Positions 1-7,017 of a DNA stretch of 10,996 nt are shown piece by piece; position 1 is the first letter of the stretch, and each line of letters begins with the position of its first letter. The position numbers were made by a program, and so were the translations under genes. Source of the stretch: Dysgonamonadaceae bacterium (lineage in GTDB: Bacteria; Bacteroidota; Bacteroidia; Bacteroidales; Azobacteroidaceae); NCBI GenBank assembly GCA_031284225.1, contig JAITAH010000261.1:1-10996 (forward strand). The letters are read 5' to 3'. The notes below the pieces were generated by a model. It had not been told where the DNA came from. It did no database searches and was given only the letters and a program-made list of their open reading frames with translations.

Positions 1-1010
1 TTGGTGAATCCTTTGGTGAAGTCGAAGCGGTAGCCGTCGATTTTGTATTCTTTTATCCAGTAAGCGCAAACGCTATCGACAAAAGCTTGTGTGTACTTGC
101 TTTCATGATTGAAATCGTAGCCCCACGAATAAGTTGTATTGGGCGAAGAAACGTTGTACCACGGATTATCCGCCGAAGGATTGCCGTTGGCGCTTTGATA
201 CATCCGCACCAGCGGGCTTTGTCCGTAACTGTGGTTCAAGACCATGTCCATGATGACCGCCATACCGTTTTCGTGGCAGGCGTCGATAAATGCTTTGTAA
301 TCGGCAACGGTTCCGTAGGCTTTATCCGTTGCAAAATAAAAAGACGGATTGTATCCCCAACTGTCATTGCCTTCAAATTCGTTGAAAGGCATAAGTTCGA
401 CGGCATTTACGCCTAATTCTTTCAGATACGGCAGTTTCGCCTGCACGCCTTTGATGGAATGTTGTTCGGTAAAGTCGCGAATTAAAATTTCATAGACGAC
501 TAAATTTTTGGTGTCGCCGACCGCGTAATTTTGTATTTTCCAAGGATAAAGATCCGGTTGCGTAGTAACGGTCATCGCTATTTCGGTCGTTTTTCCCGCG
601 GGATAAGCCATCGGATTAGGATAAATCGAAGCCGGAATATCCTTATCGTTCCAGGGGTCGGAAATTTTATGGGCATAAGGGTCGGCTATCCGAATAGATT
701 GATCGATCAGGTATTGGCAAATGTATTCTTTATTCTTATCCAAGTTGCCGATTTTAATCCAAAAGCGGTCGCCGGCTTTATTCATTTTGCAAGCATCGGA
801 AGTCGTCCAATTGTTGAAATCGCCAATAAGATAAACGTTTTGTTTCCGGGGAGCGAAAAGAACGAAAGCGAGGGAATCGTCGCTGATAATCGTAACGCCG
901 TCCCGAAGATTTGCCGGCAACTTGGCCGCCGGATCCGGCATTTCCGCCGATTCTTGACAGGCAAACAGCAGGCAGGACAGCCATACAAAAGGATGGATGA
1001 TGCGTTTCAT
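1..1010 (-). CDS. Surface lipoprotein alpha-amylase-family glycoside hydrolase (GH13), 3' end cut by window
   Basis: Likely endo-acting hydrolase of alpha-1,4 glucans (starch, maltodextrin) on the cell surface. I translated it from the ATG at 1008-1010; the frame stays open for 336 codons to the window edge. Residues 1-17 are a lipoprotein signal ending in lipobox LLFAC (Cys18), followed by QES and further acidic residues, as in exported Bacteroidota lipoproteins. Residues about 40-135 resemble a CBM48/isoamylase N-terminal beta-sandwich (FAPRKQNVYLIGDFNNW). The TIM barrel begins near 170 (VYEILIRDF), with VELMPFNEF near 204-212, GH13 region I DMVLNH at 255-260 and region II GYRFDFTKG at 326-334. 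D330 aligns with the catalytic nucleophile and R328 with the invariant arginine. The acid/base Glu and the last Asp lie beyond the window. It is the last gene seen of the sus-like set and sits in the place of susG, but an N-terminal CBM48-like domain is not the SusG layout, so amylase versus neopullulanase specificity is open. Confidence 0.93.
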   Translation of the reverse strand, partial: MKRIIHPFVWLSCLLFACQESAEMPDPAAKLPANLRDGVTIISDDSLAFVLFAPRKQNVYLIGDFNNWTTSDACKMNKAGDRFWIKIGNLDKNKEYICQYLIDQSIRIADPYAHKISDPWNDKDIPASIYPNPMAYPAGKTTEIAMTVTTQPDLYPWKIQNYAVGDTKNLVVYEILIRDFTEQHSIKGVQAKLPYLKELGVNAVELMPFNEFEGNDSWGYNPSFYFATDKAYGTVADYKAFIDACHENGMAVIMDMVLNHSYGQSPLVRMYQSANGNPSADNPWYNVSSPNTTYSWGYDFNHESKYTQAFVDSVCAYWIKEYKIDGYRFDFTKGFT

Positions 1011-1030
1011 GGATAATTTTATATAAAAGA

Positions 1031-1076
1031 AAGAGGTTGTCCGAACTTGCTTTTGTTGTCGCCCGGACAACCTCTT
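1031..1076 (-). promoter_or_regulatory. Intercistronic 13-bp perfect stem-loop upstream of the amylase gene
   Basis: A perfect 13-bp inverted repeat (arms 1031-1043 and 1064-1076) encloses a 20-nt loop in the 72-bp gap between the susE-like stop and the amylase start. Read on the minus strand, a run of six Ts comes before the stem and only TCTTTTAT after it, so it is a mediocre intrinsic terminator. A processing or stabilising hairpin, or a partial terminator that lowers amylase expression, fits as well. GTTGTC at 1055-1060 inside the loop could instead pair with GACAAC at 1066-1071. Confidence 0.7.
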
Positions 1077-1082
1077 AAAAAA

Positions 1083-2123
1083 TTATTGCTTCGTAATTGT
1101 ATAGGTCTGTTCGTCCGGATTGAGCGTAATCAAATACGTACCGGCAGCAGAAACGGAAATATTATCGCCGCCTGCGGTTAACGTACCATTAGCGCCACCC
1201 AGATTGACGTCCCAAGCATTATTCAAACGGAATTTGAATCCGCCCGAAATCAGTTCCACCGTAATTTCCCATTGCAATGTTTGGTCGTTCCAAGTCATAT
1301 CGGTATCGCTGTCCCAACCGGTGGGAGTAGCGTCGCCGATTACCCCCCAGGAATACGGAATCATTTCGATGGTAAGCAACGGTATATTCGCTGTAATTTT
1401 ATGATAACCGGCGCCCGGCGATTTAATATTTGCGCCGCCGTCTGTTATCAAATTTACATTGTTGTCGCTACCCCATTTGTGATCCCAGGAACCGGAAACA
1501 GGAAGCAGCAGAAATTCGGAATTTGCTTCAGGAAAATTAAGATATCCAACATAGATACCATTGTCTATCAGTGAACTCAAGCGAGGACCGTTCGCATTAT
1601 CCCACCCGTTGAATGCGCCGACCGTATAGATATACGATACTTGCGGTTCAAACGGAGTAACTGCTATCGTTTTCGCTTCCGAATAGACAGGCACAACTCC
1701 TGCATTCGATTGTTGATACTGAGTTGCATGCGTTTTCACCCGTACATCAATATTGGCGACCACGCCGGGCGTTAATCCAAGACTTGTTAATGCGGCATTC
1801 AATTCCTTGTACGTAAATTCGGCGCTGGTAACGCTACCTACTATGGGAGCGCCTAATGTTACCATCGGATTAAAGTTTGTTCCCTGACGGGCAATTTCAA
1901 ACTGGCTGGCCATTGCCACCGGTGTGGAATAAGAACCCGGAGTAAAACCGATTGTGAATTTTTCGGAATTTACATTCGTTTTGTCAATGACTATCGTAGC
2001 CGGAACAATTCCAATAGCAGGCGCAGCCTTTGTACTTAATACCGGTAATTCTTTTTCTTCGCAAGAGGCGAAAAACAAACCCAATGCAACAACCGGCAAT
2101 ATAATTTTTATACTATTTTTCAT
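1083..2123 (-). CDS. susE: SusE/SusF-family outer-membrane starch-binding lipoprotein
   Basis: A 346-residue non-catalytic protein expected on the outer face of the outer membrane, holding starch near SusC/D and the amylase. The signal peptide ends in lipobox FFASC (Cys21), followed by acidic EEKE. Residues about 25-160 match the SusE N-terminal layout (a short repeat-poor beta domain starting AAPAIGIVPATIVIDK, then TPVAMASQFEIARQG). Two tandem C-terminal starch-binding modules follow: about 163-255 opens with YTVGAFNGW and has W174, W213 and W217; about 257-346 opens with SWGVIGDATPTGW and has W259, W270, W278, W285 and W304. The aromatics suit stacking on glucose rings. Bacteroides thetaiotaomicron SusE is somewhat longer, and SusF carries one more module; here one protein stands for both. 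The family assignment is firm; the symbol is by position and layout. It lies 107 bp downstream of susD with a hairpin between. Confidence 0.88.
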   Translation of the reverse strand: MKNSIKIILPVVALGLFFASCEEKELPVLSTKAAPAIGIVPATIVIDKTNVNSEKFTIGFTPGSYSTPVAMASQFEIARQGTNFNPMVTLGAPIVGSVTSAEFTYKELNAALTSLGLTPGVVANIDVRVKTHATQYQQSNAGVVPVYSEAKTIAVTPFEPQVSYIYTVGAFNGWDNANGPRLSSLIDNGIYVGYLNFPEANSEFLLLPVSGSWDHKWGSDNNVNLITDGGANIKSPGAGYHKITANIPLLTIEMIPYSWGVIGDATPTGWDSDTDMTWNDQTLQWEITVELISGGFKFRLNNAWDVNLGGANGTLTAGGDNISVSAAGTYLITLNPDEQTYTITKQ

Positions 2124-2158
2124 ACGTGAATAATTTTTTTAAAGGTCGTATGGAACTC

Positions 2159-2207
2159 GCATGATTTTTCTTATCATCAACTTGGTTGATTGAACAAAAA
2201 ATCATGC
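2159..2207 (-). promoter_or_regulatory. Nested stem-loop between susD and susE
   Basis: The 107-bp gap between susD and the susE-like gene contains an outer 11-bp perfect inverted repeat (2159-2169 with 2197-2207, GCATGATTTTT/AAAAATCATGC). It encloses a second perfect 6-bp hairpin (ATCAAC 2176-2181, loop TTG, GTTGAT 2185-2190). No T-run follows the stem directly on the minus strand, so a classical intrinsic terminator is unlikely. A transcript-processing or 3'-protecting structure that sets the susCD to susE ratio is a reasonable inference. I saw no TAnnTTTG -7 element in the gap. Confidence 0.65.
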
Positions 2208-2230
2208 TTCGTCTCATACTGTTCAACTTT

Positions 2231-3805
2231 TTAATATTTGTCATTTTGATCCAAATTCGTATTCGCATTAATATCCGAAGCCGGAATGGGATAGATATTG
2301 AAATGCGCATCCACGCCGCGACCAGCTTGTATGCCTCCTTTCCATTCCCAAATATAATTGCTTGACGTGAACAATCCGTAACGGACCAGGTCGGTACGGC
2401 GATGACATTCCCAATACAATTCGCGAGCGCGTTCGTCCAAAATAAACGTTGTTGTGAGTTGCGATTCGTCGATGGCAGAAACGCCGGCTCTTGTACGCAA
2501 TTGGTTAATATAACCCACTGCTTCGCCTTTCGAACCGCCACCACGCACAATGGCTTCGGCATAAATCAAATATTGCTCTGCCAAACGGAACAAGGGAAAA
2601 TCGGTATCGGCATACCTTCTGTCGGAGCCATTGATTACATTTTCAACGCTTGAACCGGATTTGATATTACGGTATTTATAAACCATCAACCCGTTGGTGA
2701 ATGTAGTCGGGTCGTTTCCCAAAGCCGAATTTTCGCCTACGAACAAAAAGCGTTTATCATTCGTATCGAATTTCTCGGACAGTTCCTTGCGTATTCTGTA
2801 ACCGCTCCAGTTGGAATTATCGTAAACACCGGATTCTATTATCTTATCCTGATATTTGACTTTATAATCACCATTGAAAGTACAGTTAATCAAGAAAGTC
2901 GTACCTCCGTCCAAGCGGCTTTTTGTACCGTCGTAAGCAATCGGAAGAATTACTTCCGGATTGTTTTTGTCGTTATCGGCAAGGAACAAATCTTCGTAAT
3001 TAGCTTTCAAGGAATAACCGGCGTCGATGACTTTTTTAGCGTAAGAGGCCGCATCGTTCCAGCGAGCGGTTCCCGTATATACTTCGGCGTTGAGGTACAG
3101 GCGGGCAAGCAACGCATAAGCAGCCGCTTTATCGGCGCGGCCATAGTCGTTAGCTTTCGGTTCTTTCAACAAATTATTGTTTATCAAATCGAGTAATTCC
3201 GATTCTATATATTTGAATAATTCGGCGCGGTTGGTTTGATTCGGAAGAATACCTAACGCATCGTTTTCCGTTATAAAAGGCGGATTACCGAAAATATCCA
3301 TCAATACCCAATAGTCGAATGCACGGATAAAACGGGCTTCTGCTTTGAAATTTTTAACTTCCGCACCCAAATCTTCTTTGGCATTCCGAATAAACTCATT
3401 GGCATACATGATTTGCATAACTACTCTATAATACAACCCCATGGTAAATTTGCCATCGGCGGAAAAATTGATGTCGTTCAATTCGGGAACGCCTGGATCA
3501 TTCCAAAGACAATGCGCTTCTTCGGTAGGCAATTCCTGATGATTGAAAAAGTTGCGTAAAAAATCGGCGTTACTGCCTTCGTCAACACCCGGTATCGGCA
3601 AGTCGGTTTTTCCGTTCGGTCCTGCATTTCCGGTGGTCGTATAGGCAAGATATACTTTCGCTAATGCGCCTTTGGTGCCGTCAAGCGTTGAGAAAACCAC
3701 TTCCGACGAAGAGGTATTTTCGGGATAAATATCCAAATCGGTACAGGAAAAAAGCATCGACAGGGGCGCTATTATTGCAATTAATTGATAAATATACTTT
3801 TTCAT
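2231..3805 (-). CDS. susD: SusD/RagB-family starch-binding outer-membrane lipoprotein
   Basis: A 524-residue surface lipoprotein that forms the lid of the SusC transporter and binds the incoming glycan. The signal peptide has a Lys-rich start, a hydrophobic run and lipobox MLFSC (Cys21), followed by TDLDIYPEN, a typical SusD mature start. The N-terminal SusD-like half shows the helical pattern of the family, including YRVVMQIMYANEFIRNA and KAEARFIRAFDYWVLMDIFG. The C-terminal half has FPLFRLAEQYLIYAEAIVRGG, YINQLRTRAGV and LDERARELYWECHRRTDLVRYG, which are hallmarks of the RagB/SusD domain. The length is close to the usual 500-560. It starts 21 bp after the susC stop, so the two are surely cotranscribed. 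The assignment to starch rather than another glycan comes from the SusR-like, SusE-like and GH13 neighbours, not from SusD itself. Confidence 0.96.
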   Translation of the reverse strand: MKKYIYQLIAIIAPLSMLFSCTDLDIYPENTSSSEVVFSTLDGTKGALAKVYLAYTTTGNAGPNGKTDLPIPGVDEGSNADFLRNFFNHQELPTEEAHCLWNDPGVPELNDINFSADGKFTMGLYYRVVMQIMYANEFIRNAKEDLGAEVKNFKAEARFIRAFDYWVLMDIFGNPPFITENDALGILPNQTNRAELFKYIESELLDLINNNLLKEPKANDYGRADKAAAYALLARLYLNAEVYTGTARWNDAASYAKKVIDAGYSLKANYEDLFLADNDKNNPEVILPIAYDGTKSRLDGGTTFLINCTFNGDYKVKYQDKIIESGVYDNSNWSGYRIRKELSEKFDTNDKRFLFVGENSALGNDPTTFTNGLMVYKYRNIKSGSSVENVINGSDRRYADTDFPLFRLAEQYLIYAEAIVRGGGSKGEAVGYINQLRTRAGVSAIDESQLTTTFILDERARELYWECHRRTDLVRYGLFTSSNYIWEWKGGIQAGRGVDAHFNIYPIPASDINANTNLDQNDKY

Positions 3806-3826
3806 ATTTTTCTTATTTTTAAATGA

Positions 3827-6800
3827 TTAGAAATTAAGACCCAATCCAAGGCTGTATGTACGGGGATTCGGATAGAAATTATTGTCGATACCGTTCGTCA
3901 TTTCCGGGTCTATACCCTCGTATTTTGTCAAAGTAAATACATTTTGAATCGTAAAGTTGGCACGTAAACCGATTTTACCTTGAACGATTTTTCCGAAATC
4001 GTAACCCAATTGGATATAGTCCATTTTCAAGAACGACGCATCCTGAATGTAATAATCCGACAACAATTGACGATTGAAGAAGTTCGAATTTAATCCATCT
4101 ACCACATTGTTCGTCAAGAAATTATTCGGATTCAAGGTTTGCGAATAGTTACCCGCATCCGAATTGACGTTATTGTAAACATAATTTCCGATGCTTGAAC
4201 GCAAGGCGGTGGCCAGCATCCAATTTTTGTAAGCAAATGTAGTATTGAAACCCATGTACCAGTCCGGAGCAGGCTTGTGATATAGATACAAATCCTGGTC
4301 GTTAATCACGCCGTCTTTTGTCAAATCTTCATAAACGCCTTCGATCGGTTTTCCGTTACTGTCGTACATTTGTTTATAAACATAGAACGAATTCGGCGCA
4401 TAGCCTACTTTATGAATCTGAACCGTATTTCCCGTACCACCGGCAATTCCGCCTACCATAGCGCCTTTGTAATCCGAATCGGGACTATCGTTCAGCGACA
4501 ACTGGGTAATTTCGGTATTATTGTAAGTGATATTGAAACCGAAATCCCACTGTATGTCTTTTGTTTCAAGGGCAACTATCCCAATGTTTCCTTCAACGCC
4601 CCAATTATCCATCGAACCGATATTTCTGACAATATAAGGCGTAAAGTTGCTTCCTGCGGGCAGCGGCACTTCGTTCAGCAAGTCAATCGTGCGTTTTTGA
4701 TAATAATCAATGCTTCCATAAACTCGATTATTAACAAAACCCCAGTCCAGACCGATGTTCTTAGTCGTGGTCTGTTCCCATTTGCGGTTTGAGTCGTAAC
4801 CGTTGGGACGCCATCCTGCATAGAATTTATCGCCAAATTGAACCTGTGCCGTCGGATCGCTCAATTCGTAAACGGGCAACCAGCCAAAATCACTGTTCAG
4901 TTCTTGCTGTCCGGTTATACCCCAGCCTAACCGAAGTTTCAAGTTGGAAAGGATTTCTACATTTTTCAGAAAATCTTCTTCATTGATACGCCAAGCCAAA
5001 GCTACCGATGGGAAAGTCCCCCAACGATTTTCGGGACTAAACCGCGAAGAACCGTCGCGACGAATGGTAGCGGTGAGCAAATATTTTTCAAAAAGATTGT
5101 AATTCAAACGACCGTAGAACGAAATCAAACGGTTATGTGGAGGAATAATTGTTCCTGCTTCTTTGTCAACAGTAACATTATCAAAATAATATTCGTCAAA
5201 GGGTTTGTCTTTGGTTTGCCAATCCTGCCAGGTATAACCTCCCATTACTTCGATGCGGTTTGCATCGTTCAGCTGTTTGGTATAGTTCAAATAAAATTCC
5301 AGCAAAAGATTTTGCTTCTTTTGGTCGAATTGGGTTCTTCTGCCGTTCGGATAGTATTCCGGCGACCAGGGTTGGGTAATCACGTTTCCTTTCCCTTGCG
5401 AAAGGTCGTAACCCAGATTCAGATTGGCACGCAACTCCGGCAAGCAATGAAACTTATAATCCAATTGCAGATTCCCGATGCTACGGTAAACATCCGATTG
5501 GTCGTCTTTACCGTAAAGCAGCGAAACAGGGTTTTTCGTTGCCATCGTATTATAAGCGCCCGAGGCGTCCACCCATTGCCAATAACCATTATAATTATTA
5601 AATCCGTCGGTTGTAACGGGTTTCGTCGGGTCCATGCGCAAAGCGGCGCCGATGGCGTTACCGTTTCCAAAACGCGAATGAGTATAAGTTCCTTTTAAAT
5701 TAACATTGACCGATAAATGTTTATCCAGGAAAGTCGGCGACAAAGCGACAGCAAAAGTTCCTCGCTGCATGTTGTCCGTATCCAAAATACCGTCTTGACT
5801 GATAAATCCGGCAGATAGCCTGTAAGGCAAAATTCCGGCAGCGCCGTTGATACTGATATTGTTATCGGTCGTAAAAGCATTGCGGAAAATTTCCTTTTGC
5901 CAATCGGTATTGGCTGTTCCGAGCAAACCGACATATTCTGCCGCTTTATCGGCGTTGTAGCGTTGTTGTGCCTGTTCGGTAACCACTTGTCTGAATTGGT
6001 CGGCAGAAAGCACTTCCACGCGACGAGCAATTGTAGCAATTGAGTTTTGGGTAGATACATCCACTCTTACTTTTTGACCGGATTCTCCCTTCCCGAAGTC
6101 TCCCTTTTTGGTTGTAATAATAATCACGCCATTCGATGCACGGGAGCCGTAAATAGCCGTAGCGGAAGCATCCTTCAATACGTTCATCGATTCGATGTCA
6201 TTGGGATTGATGGTTGATAACGGATTAGTTACCCCGGAAATGTCGCCGTTGGCCATCGGCATCCCATCAATTACGATCAGCGGGTCGTTGCTTGCATTCA
6301 ATGAAGCGCCCCCACGAATACGGATTTGATTACCGCTTCCCGCACGTCCGCCGGTAGAGGTTATTTGCACGCCTGCCACCTTACCTGTAATGAGCGAAGT
6401 TGGATTGCTTATCAACCCTTTTTGAAAATCTTTCGCGCCAATGGCCGTAATCGAACCGGTCAAATCGCCTTTTTTCATTGTACCGTAACCGATAACCACC
6501 AATTCATCCAGTAATTGATTGTCTTCTTTCAACAACACATCCACGACCGGACGACCGCCTATCGGTATTTCCTGGGTCATATATCCGATATACGAAATCA
6601 CCAATACCGCATTGTTTGCAACTTCTAACTGGAAATTACCGTCGATGTCCGTTACCGTACCGATAGTAGCGCCTTTTACAGCGATTGTCGCCCCAATTAC
6701 CGCTTCGCCGGTAACGTCTGTTACCGTACCGGAAACCCGACGCACATCCTGAGCAGATACATTCAAGGAAATCAACACACCTATAAATAGAATACAAGCC

Positions 6801-6841
6801 CGTTGAAACCCTCGCACAAGTAGTTTTTCCTTTTGTTTCAT
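3827..6841 (-). CDS. susC: SusC/RagA-family TonB-dependent outer-membrane transporter
   Basis: A 1004-residue outer-membrane beta-barrel that imports maltooligosaccharides using TonB energy, working with the SusD lid. It has a signal peptide of about 30 residues (cleavage probably after VSA, before QDVRR) and a carboxypeptidase-regulatory-like domain at about 35-105 (VSGTVTDVTGEAVIGATI, GTVTDIDGNFQL). The SusC signature with TonB box, DELVVIGYGT, is near 112-121. The plug follows at about 125-245 (GVQITSTGGRAGSGNQIRIRG, PLIVIDGMP, VLKDASATAIYGSRASNGVI). The rest is barrel, ending in aromatic PRTYSLGLGLNF, suited to the BAM insertion signal. No STN domain precedes the plug, so signalling through an anti-sigma factor is not expected; this fits control by the SusR-like neighbour. 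It is the first gene of the structural operon, with a candidate promoter just upstream. Confidence 0.97.
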   Translation of the reverse strand: MKQKEKLLVRGFQRACILFIGVLISLNVSAQDVRRVSGTVTDVTGEAVIGATIAVKGATIGTVTDIDGNFQLEVANNAVLVISYIGYMTQEIPIGGRPVVDVLLKEDNQLLDELVVIGYGTMKKGDLTGSITAIGAKDFQKGLISNPTSLITGKVAGVQITSTGGRAGSGNQIRIRGGASLNASNDPLIVIDGMPMANGDISGVTNPLSTINPNDIESMNVLKDASATAIYGSRASNGVIIITTKKGDFGKGESGQKVRVDVSTQNSIATIARRVEVLSADQFRQVVTEQAQQRYNADKAAEYVGLLGTANTDWQKEIFRNAFTTDNNISINGAAGILPYRLSAGFISQDGILDTDNMQRGTFAVALSPTFLDKHLSVNVNLKGTYTHSRFGNGNAIGAALRMDPTKPVTTDGFNNYNGYWQWVDASGAYNTMATKNPVSLLYGKDDQSDVYRSIGNLQLDYKFHCLPELRANLNLGYDLSQGKGNVITQPWSPEYYPNGRRTQFDQKKQNLLLEFYLNYTKQLNDANRIEVMGGYTWQDWQTKDKPFDEYYFDNVTVDKEAGTIIPPHNRLISFYGRLNYNLFEKYLLTATIRRDGSSRFSPENRWGTFPSVALAWRINEEDFLKNVEILSNLKLRLGWGITGQQELNSDFGWLPVYELSDPTAQVQFGDKFYAGWRPNGYDSNRKWEQTTTKNIGLDWGFVNNRVYGSIDYYQKRTIDLLNEVPLPAGSNFTPYIVRNIGSMDNWGVEGNIGIVALETKDIQWDFGFNITYNNTEITQLSLNDSPDSDYKGAMVGGIAGGTGNTVQIHKVGYAPNSFYVYKQMYDSNGKPIEGVYEDLTKDGVINDQDLYLYHKPAPDWYMGFNTTFAYKNWMLATALRSSIGNYVYNNVNSDAGNYSQTLNPNNFLTNNVVDGLNSNFFNRQLLSDYYIQDASFLKMDYIQLGYDFGKIVQGKIGLRANFTIQNVFTLTKYEGIDPEMTNGIDNNFYPNPRTYSLGLGLNF

Positions 6842-6878
6842 GATACTGTTTAATAAATGAATAAAATATTTAATGGGA

Positions 6879-6910
6879 CAAATTTATATAGCAAATCAAA
6901 ATTAAAAAAA
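6879..6910 (-). promoter_or_regulatory. Candidate promoter of the susCDE-amylase operon
   Basis: On the minus strand, TAAATTTG at 6886-6879 matches the Bacteroidota -7 consensus TAnnTTTG. At a 20-bp spacing the -33 position (6907-6910) reads TTTT instead of TTTG. The -7 element ends 37 bp before the susC ATG. A good -7 with a weak -33 suits a promoter that needs an activator, as known for SusR-controlled genes. The region is AT-rich, so chance matches are possible. Confidence 0.5.
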
Positions 6911-6938
6911 TTAATCAAAGAAAAATCAAAGTCGAAAA

Positions 6939-6969
6939 AAATGTCAATTTATTAATTATAAAGACATTT
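6939..6969. promoter_or_regulatory. AT-rich inverted repeat upstream of susC, possible operator
   Basis: AAATGTC (6939-6945) and GACATTT (6963-6969) form a 7-bp inverted repeat with a 17-bp AT-rich spacer, lying upstream of the candidate susC promoter in the 164-bp susR-susC gap. Between it and the -7 element are two direct ATCAAAG copies (6914-6920, 6925-6931), 11 bp apart, with a third ATCAAA at 6895-6900. The spacing suits an activator binding on one face of the helix, but no SusR site consensus is applied here. Confidence 0.3.
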
Positions 6970-6984
6970 AGTGTGTTCCAAAGG

Positions 6985-7017
6985 ATAAAAAATCAAAAAC
7001 CGATCTTAGCCGATTTT
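6985..7017 (-). terminator. Weak candidate terminator of the susR-like gene
   Basis: On the minus strand an 8-bp stem (AAAATCGG 7017-7010, TCGGTTTT 7003-6996) with two G-U pairs and a 6-nt loop overlaps the stop codon of the susR-like gene and is followed by TGATTTTTTAT. The U-run is convincing, but the stem is AU/GU-rich and unstable, so termination may be partial and some readthrough into susC is possible. Confidence 0.35.

Noticed and set aside
531..1016. 161-residue plus-strand open frame opposite the amylase gene, and two short minus-strand frames at 778-988.
   Set aside because: The minus-strand frame from 1010 reads a continuous GH13 protein with catalytic motifs; these are shadows of it.
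2113..2562. 149-residue minus-strand open frame overlapping the end of susD and the susD-susE gap.
   Set aside because: It lies out of frame inside susD, resembles no family, and runs through the nested hairpin; a frame shadow.
5135..5698. 187-residue plus-strand open frame opposite susC.
   Set aside because: Antisense shadow of a strongly supported gene, with no family resemblance or promoter.
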